This document shows positions 55,946 to 64,000 of a DNA stretch of 64,000 bases, piece by piece. This DNA is from Kutzneria sp. CA-103260 (GTDB taxonomy: Bacteria; Actinomycetota; Actinomycetes; Mycobacteriales; Pseudonocardiaceae). The stretch's first letter is position 1. The number at the start of each line of letters is the position of its first letter. The stretch covers positions 5,766,001 through 5,830,000 of the forward strand of contig NZ_CP073318.1 of NCBI RefSeq assembly GCF_018263855.1, in the 5' to 3' direction. The notes beneath the pieces are model-generated. The model saw nothing but the letters and a program-made list of their open reading frames with translations, searched no databases and was not told the DNA's origin. The translations under genes were made by a program, and so were the position numbers.

Positions 55946-57410
55946 CCGCCGACGGCGCTGGACCCTCCGGCGCAAGTTGGTCGTCGCCGTCGTCCTGTTG
56001 CTCACGGTGGTGTCGCTGGCGATCGGCCTGATCGGCGAGGTGTTCATCCGCGACACCATGGTCACCCAGGTGGACAGCCAGCTCCAACAGGCCGTCGACC
56101 GCGGCGATCACGGCCCGGGCCCGTTCGACGGTGGCGGTGGTGGCGGAGGAGGACGTGGCGGACCGTATCCGAACTGGTGCAACACCACGGGCATGCCGAC
56201 GAACGTGGTGCCCCCGGGTCTCGGCCCCGGGGCACTCGGCGTGCGTGGCTCGGGCGCGGTCGTGCTCGATCAGAACGTCTGCCCGAAGATCCTGGCCAAC
56301 AACCAGATCGCCGCGCTGACGAGCGCACCGGCCGACGGCCATCCGCACACCGTGAGCGTGCCTGGCCTCGGCGACTACCGCGTGATCGCCACGAACAACG
56401 GCGCGGTGCTCACCGGGCTGCCGCTGAACCAGGTCGACAACACGTTGGACAGCATCAACATCGCGCTGCTGGTCATCGCGGGGATCGGGTTGGTGGTCGC
56501 CGGCAGTGCTGGCGCGGTGATCATCAGCGCCGCGTTGCGGCCGTTGGACCGGGTGGCGGCGACCGCCAGCCGGGTGGTCGAGCTTCCCCTGGATCGGGGC
56601 GAAGTCGCCTTGTCGGTAAGGGTTCCCGACGAGGACACCGATCCGCGCACCGAGGTCGGCAAGGTCGGGGCGGCGCTGAACCGGATGCTCGGCCACGTGG
56701 CGTCGGCGCTGAACGTCCGCCAGGAGAGCGAAACCCGGGTCCGGCAGTTCGTCGCCGACGCCAGCCACGAGCTGCGCACCCCGCTGGCGTCCATCCGCGG
56801 CTACGCCGAGCTGACCCGCCGCTACGAGGGCCAGGTGCCGCCGGACGTGTCGCACGCGATGCGGCGCATCCAGTCCGAGTCCACCCGGATGACCTCGCTC
56901 GTCGAGGAACTGTTGCTGCTGGCCAGGTTGGATGCCGGGCGGCCGCTCGCGCGCGAGCCCGTCGACCTGTCCCGGCTGGTGGTCGACGCGGTCAGCGACG
57001 CGCACGTGACGAGCCGGGATCACCGATGGCAGCTGGCGATTCCGGCCGAGCCGGTGTTCGTGCTCGGCGACAGCCAGGCGCTGCACCAGGTTCTGCTCAA
57101 CCTGCTCGGCAACGCCCGCGCCCACACGCCGCCCGGCACGACCGTGGTCACCGGGATCCACAATGGACAGCCCGGCGAGGTCGTGCTCCAGGTCGTCGAC
57201 GACGGACCGGGGATTCCCCAGCAGCTGCAACCGGAAGTGTTCGAGCGGTTCGCCCGCGGCGACGGCTCCCGCTCGCGGGCGTCCGGCGGCACCGGGCTCG
57301 GGCTGTCGATCGTCGCCGCCATCGTCGACGCGCACGGCGGCGAGGTCGCCCTGGAGAGCCGGCCGGGCCGCACTGTGTTCACGGTGCGGCTCACAGCCGG
57401 CGCACAGTGA
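55923..57410 (+). CDS. Sensor histidine kinase with glycine-rich sensor loop
   Basis: A 495-residue kinase: TM1 (about 17-38), an extracytoplasmic sensor of about 135 residues, TM2 (about 180-205), HAMP, HisKA with H282 (DASHELRTPLASIRGY) and HATPase (NLLGNARAH, VVDDGPGI, GGTGLGLSIV). The sensor loop begins with an eight-residue glycine run (DGGGGGGGGRGG) and contains two cysteines (WCNTTG, VCPKI) that could form a disulfide. It phosphorylates the response regulator encoded just upstream. The poly-glycine echoes tracts in the neighbouring GT39 and anchored proteins. Confidence 0.9.
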   Translation: MSSVPRADRRRRWTLRRKLVVAVVLLLTVVSLAIGLIGEVFIRDTMVTQVDSQLQQAVDRGDHGPGPFDGGGGGGGGRGGPYPNWCNTTGMPTNVVPPGLGPGALGVRGSGAVVLDQNVCPKILANNQIAALTSAPADGHPHTVSVPGLGDYRVIATNNGAVLTGLPLNQVDNTLDSINIALLVIAGIGLVVAGSAGAVIISAALRPLDRVAATASRVVELPLDRGEVALSVRVPDEDTDPRTEVGKVGAALNRMLGHVASALNVRQESETRVRQFVADASHELRTPLASIRGYAELTRRYEGQVPPDVSHAMRRIQSESTRMTSLVEELLLLARLDAGRPLAREPVDLSRLVVDAVSDAHVTSRDHRWQLAIPAEPVFVLGDSQALHQVLLNLLGNARAHTPPGTTVVTGIHNGQPGEVVLQVVDDGPGIPQQLQPEVFERFARGDGSRSRASGGTGLGLSIVAAIVDAHGGEVALESRPGRTVFTVRLTAGAQ

Positions 57411-57451
57411 GCGCACACAACCGGCACAGCGCCCACCCCGAGGCTGGTCCC

Positions 57452-59296
57452 ATGACAACGACGATGACCCGGCCCGCGGCTGCCCCGGCGGCCGACGCGC
57501 CCGGACGACGCGGCTGGCACCGGCCGGCGCTGGCGGTGCTGCTGCTGGGCACCGCCGTGCTGTACCTGTGGAATCTGGGGGCTTCGAGCTACGGCAACGA
57601 CTTCTACGCGCAGGCGGTCCAGGCCGGCAGCCAGAACTGGGAAGCGCTGCTGTTCGGGTCGTTGGATCCCGGCAACGTCATCACCGTGGACAAGCCGCCG
57701 GCGGCACTGTGGATCATGGGCTTGTCGGCCCGGATCTTCGGCTTCAACTCGTGGAGTCTGCTTGCCCCGCAAGCGGTCGAGGGTGTGCTGGCGGTCTGGC
57801 TGCTGTACGCCGCCGTGCGCCGCCGGTTCGGCCACGGCGCTGGTCTGGCCGCCGGCGCCGCGCTGGCGCTGACGCCCGTCGCCGTGCTGATGTTCCGGTT
57901 CGACAACCCGGATGCGCTGCTGGTACTGCTGATGGTCGCCGGCGCGTACTGCGTGGTGCGGGCCACCGAGAAGGCCAACTGGAAGTGGCTGGCGCTGGCC
58001 GGCGCGGCCATCGGGTTCGCGTTCCTGACCAAGATGTTGCAGGGCTTCCTGGTGCTGCCGGCGTTCGGGCTGGTGTACCTGATCGCCGCGCCGACCACGC
58101 TGTGGCGGCGAATCCTGCACCTCGGCGGCGCGGTGGTGGCGCTGGTGGTGTCGGCCGGGTGGTTCATCGCGCTGGCCGAGTTGTGGCCGGCGTCCTCGCG
58201 GCCGTACATCGGCGGATCGACCAACAACAGCCTGCTGGAACTGGCGCTGGGCTACAACGGCCTCGGCCGGATCTTCGGCGGACAGGGCAACGGCGGCGGG
58301 GGTGGCGGGGGCTTCGGCGGCGGTGGTGGCGGGAACCTGTCGTTCGGTGGCAGTGCCAGCATCACCCGGATGTTCGGCCAGGCCTTCGGCACCGAGATCT
58401 CGTGGCTGCTGCCCGCCGCGCTGATCGCGCTGGTCGCTGGGCTGTGGTTCACGCGGCGGGCGCCGCGCACCGACCAGACCCGGGCCTCGCTGCTGCTGTG
58501 GGGCGGCTGGCTACTCGTCACCGGGCTGGTGTTCAGCTTCATGGACGGCACCATCCACCCGTACTACTCGGTCGCGCTGGCCCCCGCCATCGCCGCCCTC
58601 GTCGCCATCGGCGGCCGGCAGCTCTGGCGCGGCCGGGCTCTGTTCTCGGTGCGGGCCTGGCTGGCCGCCATGATCGCGGTCACCGGCGTGTGGGACTTCG
58701 TGCTGCTGTCCGAGGACTCCAGCTGGCTGCCGTGGCTGCGCTGGCTCGTGCTCGTCGCCGGCATCGCCGTCGCCGCCCTGGTTCTCCTGCAGGGCGACCA
58801 GTTCCGCCGGCTCATCGTCGTCGCCGCCATCGCCGGCATGATCGGCACCGCCTCCTTCGGCGTGGCCACCGCCGCCGTGCCGCACACCGGTTCCATCCCC
58901 GTCTCCGGTCCGTCCAGCAACAGCGGCTTCGGTGGCGGCGGCGGTCCCGGCGGCGGCGGGGACGGGCAGACCAGTTCCGCTCTGGTCAGCCTGCTCCAGG
59001 CCACCACCACCGAATGGGCCGCCGCCGCCGAAGGCTCCATGTCCTCTGCCCCGCTTGCCCTGGCCAGCGGCAAGTCGGTGATGGCCATCGGCGGCTTCAA
59101 CGGCTCCGACCCGGCCCCCACCCTGGCCCAGTTCCAGCAGTACGTGGCCGAGGGCAAGATCAGCTACTACGTCAGCGGCGGCCGCGGCGGCGGTCCCGGC
59201 GGCGGTAGCAGCGAGATCGCCACCTGGGTCGCCGCGCATTACAAGGCGCAGACCGTCGGTGGTACCACGGTTTACGATCTGCGTACCAGTTCCTGA
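57452..59296 (+). CDS. GT39/ArnT-like membrane glycosyltransferase
   Basis: A 614-residue polytopic enzyme. TM1 ends at LYLWNLGASSYGNDFYAQAVQ, whose N-D is the conserved acidic site after TM1 in polyprenyl-phosphate mannosyl/arabinosyl transferases. DKPPAALWIMGLSARIFG and FRFDNPDALLVLLMVAGAY are further family blocks. About eleven spans are visible. Three outside segments are poly-glycine (about residues 275-295, 490-505 and 580-590), and the C-terminal soluble domain ends in TTVYDLRTSS. It probably glycosylates an exported protein or lipid. It follows the kinase by 41 bp. Confidence 0.85.
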   Translation: MTTTMTRPAAAPAADAPGRRGWHRPALAVLLLGTAVLYLWNLGASSYGNDFYAQAVQAGSQNWEALLFGSLDPGNVITVDKPPAALWIMGLSARIFGFNSWSLLAPQAVEGVLAVWLLYAAVRRRFGHGAGLAAGAALALTPVAVLMFRFDNPDALLVLLMVAGAYCVVRATEKANWKWLALAGAAIGFAFLTKMLQGFLVLPAFGLVYLIAAPTTLWRRILHLGGAVVALVVSAGWFIALAELWPASSRPYIGGSTNNSLLELALGYNGLGRIFGGQGNGGGGGGGFGGGGGGNLSFGGSASITRMFGQAFGTEISWLLPAALIALVAGLWFTRRAPRTDQTRASLLLWGGWLLVTGLVFSFMDGTIHPYYSVALAPAIAALVAIGGRQLWRGRALFSVRAWLAAMIAVTGVWDFVLLSEDSSWLPWLRWLVLVAGIAVAALVLLQGDQFRRLIVVAAIAGMIGTASFGVATAAVPHTGSIPVSGPSSNSGFGGGGGPGGGGDGQTSSALVSLLQATTTEWAAAAEGSMSSAPLALASGKSVMAIGGFNGSDPAPTLAQFQQYVAEGKISYYVSGGRGGGPGGGSSEIATWVAAHYKAQTVGGTTVYDLRTSS

Positions 59297-59417
59297 ACAC
59301 CGTCCACAATGGACCATTCGGGTTCACAGGCTGGGGACCGTTCTGTGAAAAGCAGGCGGTTCCCAGCCGGGCGTGACCTGCCTACCGTTCCTCGGGAGCC
59401 GACCCGAGGAGCACTCG

Positions 59418-60704
59418 ATGTCCCGATTCTCCCCGCTCGTCCTGATCGCCGCGCTTGTCGCCGCGGGGCTGTCGTTACCCGGAGCCGCCCACGCCGCCAC
59501 CTGTTCTACGGCAAGGCTTCCCTTACCTGACGCCTCGTGCACGCCGGGCGCCTTCAACCCGGATGTGACGCAGTCCACCATCAACAGCACGATCTGCGTC
59601 TCCGGCTGGACTGCCACCGTGCGGCCGCCGACCTCGTACACCAACGCCCTGAAGAAGCAGGGCATCGCCGACTACGGCTACAGCGACACCAACATGTCCG
59701 ACTACGAGGAGGACCACCTCGTCCCCCTTGAGCTCGGTGGCGCGCCCCGTGATCCGAAGAACCTGTGGCCCGAGCCGCACGCCGGCGCGAAGAACTCGTA
59801 CAGCAAGGACTCCGTCGAGAACAAGCTGAAGACCGCGGTCTGCAACGGCCAGGTCACGCTCTCGGCGGCACGCAACGCCATCGCCACCAACTGGACCACC
59901 GCCCTGTCCGTGGTGGGCCTGTCCTCCTCGTTCGCCCCGGCCGCCGGCAGCGTGCCCCGTCCCGACCACATCCTGGTCGTCATCGACGAGAACCACGCCC
60001 AGGGCGAGATCGTCGGCAGCGCCAACGCGCCGTACATCACCGGTCTTTCCCAGACCGGGGCCAACTTCACCAACTCGCATGCCATCTCGCACCCGAGCCA
60101 GCCCAACTACCTGGCGCTGTTCTCCGGGAGCACGCAGGGTGTCACCAGTGACACCTGCCCCAAGAAGGCCTTCACCACCGCCGACCTCGGCGGCCAGGCG
60201 CTGGCCGCGGGCATCGGCTTCGCCGGCTACTCCGAGAGCCTGCCGTCGGTCGGCTCCACGGCCTGCACCTCCGGCAACTACGCCCGCAAGCACAACCCGT
60301 GGGTCGACTTCTCCGACGTGCCCAGCTCGGCCAACCTGCGCTTCACCGACTTCCCCACCGACTACACCAAGCTGCCCGCCGTGTCGTTCGTCGTGCCCAA
60401 CCTCCAGAACGACATGCACGACGGCACCATCCAGCAGGGCGACGCCTGGCTCAAGCAGCACCTCGACGGCTACATCCAGTGGGCCAAGACCCACAACAGC
60501 CTGTTCGTGCTCACCTTCGACGAGGACGACTACACCACCGCCAACCAGATCCCCACCGTCATCACGGGCGCGGGCGTGAAGACCGGCAACTACAACGAGA
60601 ACATCAGCCACTACAGCGTCCTGCGCACCATCGAGGACGCCTACGGCCTGCCCCACGCCGGCTCCGCCGCCTCCGCCACCCCCATCACCGACATCTGGGG
60701 CTGA
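59418..60704 (+). CDS. Secreted HNH-like / phosphoesterase fusion
   Basis: A 428-residue exported protein: signal peptide (1-27), a first domain (28-165) and a second (181-428). The first has YEEDHLVPLELGGAPRDPKNLWPEP (given here in part as EDHLVPLELGG, residues 98-108) and VCNGQVTLSAARNAIATNW, a secreted HNH-nuclease-like domain. The second, PDHILVVIDENHAQGEIVG onward with SHPSQPNYLALFSGST and LTFDEDDY, is an acid-phosphatase/phospholipase C-like phosphoesterase. GAGGAG sits 6 nt before ATG 59418. The two domains normally occur in separate proteins; together they could cut extracellular nucleic acid and strip phosphate. Confidence 0.78.
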   Translation: MSRFSPLVLIAALVAAGLSLPGAAHAATCSTARLPLPDASCTPGAFNPDVTQSTINSTICVSGWTATVRPPTSYTNALKKQGIADYGYSDTNMSDYEEDHLVPLELGGAPRDPKNLWPEPHAGAKNSYSKDSVENKLKTAVCNGQVTLSAARNAIATNWTTALSVVGLSSSFAPAAGSVPRPDHILVVIDENHAQGEIVGSANAPYITGLSQTGANFTNSHAISHPSQPNYLALFSGSTQGVTSDTCPKKAFTTADLGGQALAAGIGFAGYSESLPSVGSTACTSGNYARKHNPWVDFSDVPSSANLRFTDFPTDYTKLPAVSFVVPNLQNDMHDGTIQQGDAWLKQHLDGYIQWAKTHNSLFVLTFDEDDYTTANQIPTVITGAGVKTGNYNENISHYSVLRTIEDAYGLPHAGSAASATPITDIWG

Positions 60705-60740
60705 CCCCAGGGATTCAGGGCGCGCTGGCACGATCAGCCG

Positions 60741-61316
60741 ATGCTGGTCGTGGCCGTGTGCGGCTCCCCCGGAGCCGGAAAAACCACCGTCGCCCGCGCA
60801 ACGGCACGCCACCTCGGCGTGCCGTTGCTGTCTCGGGACGAGCTCAAGACCGGCCTGGGCCTTTCTGCCACTGCCGAGGGCATTCGGTTCCCTCCGGACT
60901 TCCACATCGCCGGCGGCCCTTTCAGCGTGCGCGCCGAGGCCGTGATGGTCGACACCGCCCGGCTGCTCGCGTCTGCGGGGATGACCTTTGTCGTGGAGTC
61001 CTCCGTGCTGTCCCCCTCGCTGCTCGATGCGGTGCGCCCAGCCCGCGTGCTCGCCGTCCACGTCACCGCCGACGCGTCCGTCATCGGCCACCGCCTCCGC
61101 GCCCGTACGGGGATCACCGCCCAGCAGCTCGCCGCCCAGTTCCAACGGGGCGAGATGCCGCCGTCGATTTTCGTGCCGCCCAGCGACGTCGACGCCGTCG
61201 TCACGGTCGACACCTCGGATCACCAAACCCCGGACGTCGAGCCCATCGAGGCAGCGGCCTTGGCCCTGTTTCGAGATCAGGAGACCGCGGGCACCGATCC
61301 CGCCGGGCCGCCGTAG
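60741..61316 (+). CDS. P-loop kinase-like ATPase
   Basis: A 191-residue protein with Walker A GSPGAGKTT (residues 8-16) and the block LLSRDELKTGLGLS, like AAA_33/zeta-toxin-type small kinases. VESSVLSPSLLDAVRPARV occupies the Walker B/switch position. It could phosphorylate a small metabolite or nucleotide; no partner antitoxin is visible, so a toxin role is not supported. The ATG follows a 36-bp gap. The last 40 bp overlap the end of the convergent patatin gene. Confidence 0.72.
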   Translation: MLVVAVCGSPGAGKTTVARATARHLGVPLLSRDELKTGLGLSATAEGIRFPPDFHIAGGPFSVRAEAVMVDTARLLASAGMTFVVESSVLSPSLLDAVRPARVLAVHVTADASVIGHRLRARTGITAQQLAAQFQRGEMPPSIFVPPSDVDAVVTVDTSDHQTPDVEPIEAAALALFRDQETAGTDPAGPP

Positions 61317-62155
61317 AGGCCGGGGCCGGTGATCTCCACGGTGGCGAGGAAGTTGGTGGACGCGGCGTACGAGGACTCGATGAGCTCGGCGGTGTGGCCG
61401 AAGTCGAGCGGGGTGACGGCCTGGACCGGGGCGCCGGGGAGATAGAGCACGGGCACGGCCTCGGCGGCGAGGTCGGCTTCGAGGACGGCCTGGTTGCGCA
61501 TGCCGAGGGTGGCCCAGAACAGGAGGGTCTCGGCGAGTGAGCCGGGGACCTCCGGGAGGTGGCCGGGGAAGGTGCAGTCGAGCACCACCAACGACTTCGC
61601 ACCCATGGCGAGGGCCTGTCGAATGGGCACGTTGGCCAGCACGCCGCCGTCGTAGAGGACCTTGTCCTCCCGGCGCACGGGCGGATAGACGCCGGGAATG
61701 GCGGCGGAGGCGAGGATCGCGGGCACGAGGTCGCCGGAGGTCATGAGCACCGGCAGGCCGGTGACGGCGTCGACGGCCACGGCGCCGAAGGGCAGGCGCA
61801 GCTCGGCGAAGTCGGTGACGCCGCCGAGGCCCTCGACGAGCACGTCGACGAGACCGGTGTTGGGGAACAGGTAGGTCCGTTCCCGGCGCAGGGTGCGCAG
61901 CTGGGCGATCGGCCCGCCGGGGAACACCCGCGCCCGGGTCATGCCGGCCCAGAGCTCAGCGAGCCGGTCGGCGGCGTGCGCCGGGTCGAGGGCGAGCAGC
62001 GAGCCGTTGACGGAGCCGACGGACGTGCCGGTGACCAGGTCGGGGGTGACGCCGCGGTCCGCGAGCGCCCGCAGCATGCCGACCTGGATGGCCCCGAGGC
62101 TGCCGCCACCTCCGAGCACGAACCCGACCGGCGCGGGCAGACAGATCCGATCCAC
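61277..62155 (-). CDS. Patatin-like phospholipase
   Basis: A 292-residue serine hydrolase. GGGGSLG (residues 15-21) is the oxyanion loop, S45 in GTSVG the nucleophile and D169 in DGG the second catalytic residue, the Ser-Asp dyad of patatins. No signal peptide is present, so it acts on lipids from the cytoplasmic side or on storage lipid. The ATG 62155 gives the normal start just before the oxyanion loop. It is monocistronic and tail-overlaps the kinase gene. Confidence 0.85.
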   Translation of the reverse strand: MDRICLPAPVGFVLGGGGSLGAIQVGMLRALADRGVTPDLVTGTSVGSVNGSLLALDPAHAADRLAELWAGMTRARVFPGGPIAQLRTLRRERTYLFPNTGLVDVLVEGLGGVTDFAELRLPFGAVAVDAVTGLPVLMTSGDLVPAILASAAIPGVYPPVRREDKVLYDGGVLANVPIRQALAMGAKSLVVLDCTFPGHLPEVPGSLAETLLFWATLGMRNQAVLEADLAAEAVPVLYLPGAPVQAVTPLDFGHTAELIESSYAASTNFLATVEITGPGLYGGPAGSVPAVS

Positions 62156-62272
62156 GGCCGCATCGTGCCAGCTCAGCCGTCCGGCCGCCGGGAAGGCCTG
62201 GGCACGGGTCTAACTGGCCGTTGACGGCGGTGTAGCCGGTCTGTAACGCTGTGAGTCCTGTCACGCAAAAAC

Positions 62273-62290
62273 TTAACAGGCTGCCGTTAA
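62273..62290 (+). promoter_or_regulatory. TTAAC-N8-GTTAA dyad in promoter of the discoidin gene
   Basis: TTAAC (62273-62277) and GTTAA (62286-62290) flank 8 bp in an AT-rich stretch unusual for this DNA, 66-83 bp before the ATG at 62356. It could be an operator for the secreted glycan-binding protein gene. The rest of the 62156-62355 gap shows no gene. Confidence 0.4.
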
Positions 62291-62355
62291 TTTCTGGCAT
62301 GAGTCCGGAAGATTCTCGCCACACCCCTGCTGCCAGACGAGAGGTAGACGACTCG

Positions 62356-64000
62356 ATGAGCGCTCCCCGACCCCTGCGGAGACTGGCAGCGGCGCTGCTC
62401 GGTCTCGGCCTGTTAGCGATGGGCGGGCCGGCCATCGCCGCCGGCGCGCCGGCGGCCAGACCAGCCGCGACGATGACTCCGACCGTCACGGCGGCGGCCA
62501 GCAGCGCCACCGGCGCGCAGCCCGCCAGCAAGATCATCGATTCGGATCCCAACTCGTACTGGCAGAGCTCGGGCTCGGCGTTCCCGCAGTGGGCGCAGGT
62601 CGACCTGGGCAAGGTCACCCGGTTCGGCGGCGTGGTGATGAAGGTGCCGGCCGCCTGGACCAGCCGCACCGAGACGCTCGCCGTGCAGGGCAGCAACGAC
62701 GGCAAGACCTTCAACACCATCGTCGAGTCCAAGGCGTACGGCTTCGACCCCAGGTCCGACAACACGGTCCGGGTCGACTTCGGCGCGGTGCTGTCCCGGT
62801 ACGTGCGCGTCGAGGTCACCGGCAACTCGGCCGGCTCCCAGGCCCAGCTGTCCGACCTGGAGGTCGTGCCGGCCGCGGTCGCGGCCACCAACCTGGCCGC
62901 CGGCAAGACGATGACCGCCAGCGGCTACGTGCAGAACTACACGCCGGCCAACGCCAACGACGGCAACCAGAGCAGCTACTGGGAGAGCACCAACAACGCC
63001 TTCCCGCAGTGGCTCCAGGTCGACCTCGGGGCCTCGGTCAGCAGCACGCAGATCGTGCTCAAGCTGCCGACCGCCAACTGGGGCGCCCGCACCCAGACGC
63101 TGGCCGTGCAGGGCAGCACCGACGGCAGCAACTTCTCCCAGATCGTCGCCTCCGCCGGCTACACCTTCGACCCGGCGTCGAACAACACCGTGACGGTCAA
63201 CTACACCCCGCTGACCACCCGGTACCTGCGGCTGAACATCACCGGCAACACCGGCTGGCCGGCCGGCCAGATCTCGGAGTTCGAGGTGTACGGCCCGGCG
63301 TCCGGCGACACCCAGGCCCCGACCGCGCCGGGCAACCTCGCCTACACCCAGCCGGCCTCCGGCCAGATCGCGCTGACCTGGTCCGCCTCCACCGACAACG
63401 TCGGTGTCACCGGCTACGACATCTACGCCAACAACGCGTTGCGCACCAGCGTTTCCGGCACCACGCTGAGCTACACCGACAGCCAGCCGGACACCGCGAC
63501 CGTCACCTACTTCGTGCGGGCGCACGACGCCGCCGGCAACCAATCCGGCAACAGCAACAGCGTCACCAGGTCCGGCAGCGGCGGCGGCAACCCCGGCACC
63601 AACCTGGCCGTGGGCAAGCCGATCACCGCGTCCTCGACCCAACTGAACTTCGTCGCCACCAACGCCGACGACAACGACACCACCACCTACTGGGAGGGCG
63701 CGGGCGGCACGTATCCGCAGACCCTGACCGTGCAGCTGGGGTCCAACGCGGACACCAGCTCCGTGGTGGTGAAGCTGAACCCGGCCAGCATCTGGGGTCC
63801 GCGGACGCAGACCATCGAGGTGCTGGGCCGCGAGCAGAGCGCCACCGGCTTCACCAGCCTGGTGCCGGCGACCACCTACTCCTTCGACCCGGCCAGCGGC
63901 AACACCGTCACCATCCCGGTGTCCGCGCGGGTCGCCGACGTGCAGCTGAAGTTCACCGCGAACTCCGGCGCCGGCGGCGGCCAGGCGGCCGAGTTCCAGG
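62356..64000 (+). CDS. Secreted discoidin/FN3 protein, partial
   Basis: The first 548 residues are present; the frame is open to the window edge. Signal peptide 1-29 (RRLAAALLGLGLLAMGGPAIAAG), then two F5/8 type C (CBM32-like) domains (about 40-170 and 190-300, each with PQWxQVDLG), an FN3 domain (about 315-400), a glycine linker and a third discoidin-like domain (about 410-540). Such modules bind galactose-type glycans and usually precede a glycoside hydrolase domain, which would lie beyond 64000. ATG 62299 is an in-frame alternative, but 62356 places the signal peptide correctly. Confidence 0.82.
   Translation, partial: MSAPRPLRRLAAALLGLGLLAMGGPAIAAGAPAARPAATMTPTVTAAASSATGAQPASKIIDSDPNSYWQSSGSAFPQWAQVDLGKVTRFGGVVMKVPAAWTSRTETLAVQGSNDGKTFNTIVESKAYGFDPRSDNTVRVDFGAVLSRYVRVEVTGNSAGSQAQLSDLEVVPAAVAATNLAAGKTMTASGYVQNYTPANANDGNQSSYWESTNNAFPQWLQVDLGASVSSTQIVLKLPTANWGARTQTLAVQGSTDGSNFSQIVASAGYTFDPASNNTVTVNYTPLTTRYLRLNITGNTGWPAGQISEFEVYGPASGDTQAPTAPGNLAYTQPASGQIALTWSASTDNVGVTGYDIYANNALRTSVSGTTLSYTDSQPDTATVTYFVRAHDAAGNQSGNSNSVTRSGSGGGNPGTNLAVGKPITASSTQLNFVATNADDNDTTTYWEGAGGTYPQTLTVQLGSNADTSSVVVKLNPASIWGPRTQTIEVLGREQSATGFTSLVPATTYSFDPASGNTVTIPVSARVADVQLKFTANSGAGGGQAAEFQ

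Noticed and set aside
56177..57451. Upstream extension of the GT39 frame across the kinase gene
   Set aside because: It is the third frame of the histidine kinase; the GT39 protein begins at 57452 with a normal N-terminus.
58290..58340. GGC/GGT microsatellite-like run in the GT39 gene
   Set aside because: It is in frame, encodes a glycine loop outside the membrane and uses mixed glycine codons, so it is coding rather than a simple repeat.
60741..61316. Zeta-toxin / toxin-antitoxin module
   Set aside because: Only a general P-loop kinase pattern is present and no antitoxin gene lies beside it.
1..64000. CRISPR array or tRNA/rRNA genes
   Set aside because: No regularly spaced repeats and no cloverleaf or rRNA-like stretch were found by reading; the repeats seen are dispersed dyads.

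Overview
The window is high-GC DNA with dense gene packing, many GTG starts and ATGA/GTGA start-stop overlaps. It carries Tat and lipoprotein exports and actinobacterial families (DUF3040, DUF6292-like, RsbA-like anti-sigma proteins, LLM flavin oxidoreductases, SigB-type promoters). This points to a soil actinomycete, probably in or near the Pseudonocardiales; the order is inferred and the genus cannot be read from the sequence. No rRNA, tRNA or CRISPR array was seen.

Layout. (1) 1-6192, minus strand: an organosulfur or small-acid scavenging operon (ROK regulator, flavin monooxygenase, ABC importer, TauD-like dioxygenase, edge of a Tat-exported protein). (2) 6193-10838: a hemerythrin-like protein, a TetR regulator and a cytochrome P450; the two outer genes share one 14-bp operator core. 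An IS701-type insertion sequence sits exactly on the P450 stop codon. (3) 10839-22540: mixed metabolism, with an LLM/SRPBCC/HxlR operon, an AraC regulator, an N-terminally short P450, YciO, a LysR-linked diaminopropionate lyase plus M20 hydrolase pair, an SDR/AKR/TetR operon, a stand-alone trpC, and an MFS exporter broken by a palindromic element. (4) 22628-27422: an aldehyde dehydrogenase and a large secreted subtilase whose triad motifs are not canonical. (5) 27491-41270: a glycan utilisation locus of nine co-directional genes (enolase-superfamily dehydratase, secreted GH27, ABC permeases and binding protein, GH95, CE7-type esterase, GH36, GntR) with a divergent AraC regulator.

(6) 41392-46205: small proteins and a stress-signalling block (HATPase anti-sigma proteins, DUF3040, DUF6292-like and membrane proteins) with GGTT/GTTT-N15/16-GGGTAT promoters. 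(7) 46237-54277: SDR, DUF4037, methyltransferase, alginate-lyase-like, GtrA, a degenerate FGGY kinase, a maleylpyruvate-isomerase-like protein and a Tat-exported protein. (8) 54423-59296: a two-component system, a GT39 mannosyltransferase-like membrane enzyme and a divergent anchored protein. All of these except the response regulator carry glycine-rich tracts, and the shared intergenic region has CACAG boxes phased every 11 bp. (9) 59418-64000: a secreted HNH-like/phosphoesterase fusion, a P-loop kinase, a patatin, and the start of a discoidin/FN3 secreted protein that runs off the window.

Intergenic DNA is unusually rich in dyad elements: a dispersed REP-like repeat (four copies), a 132-bp dyad with a perfect 54-bp core, tandem CTGAGTGGCTC hairpins, a CCACATGTGG palindrome and a MITE-like palindrome. 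Several genes appear to be leaderless, with a TANNNT -10 box 6-7 nt before the start.
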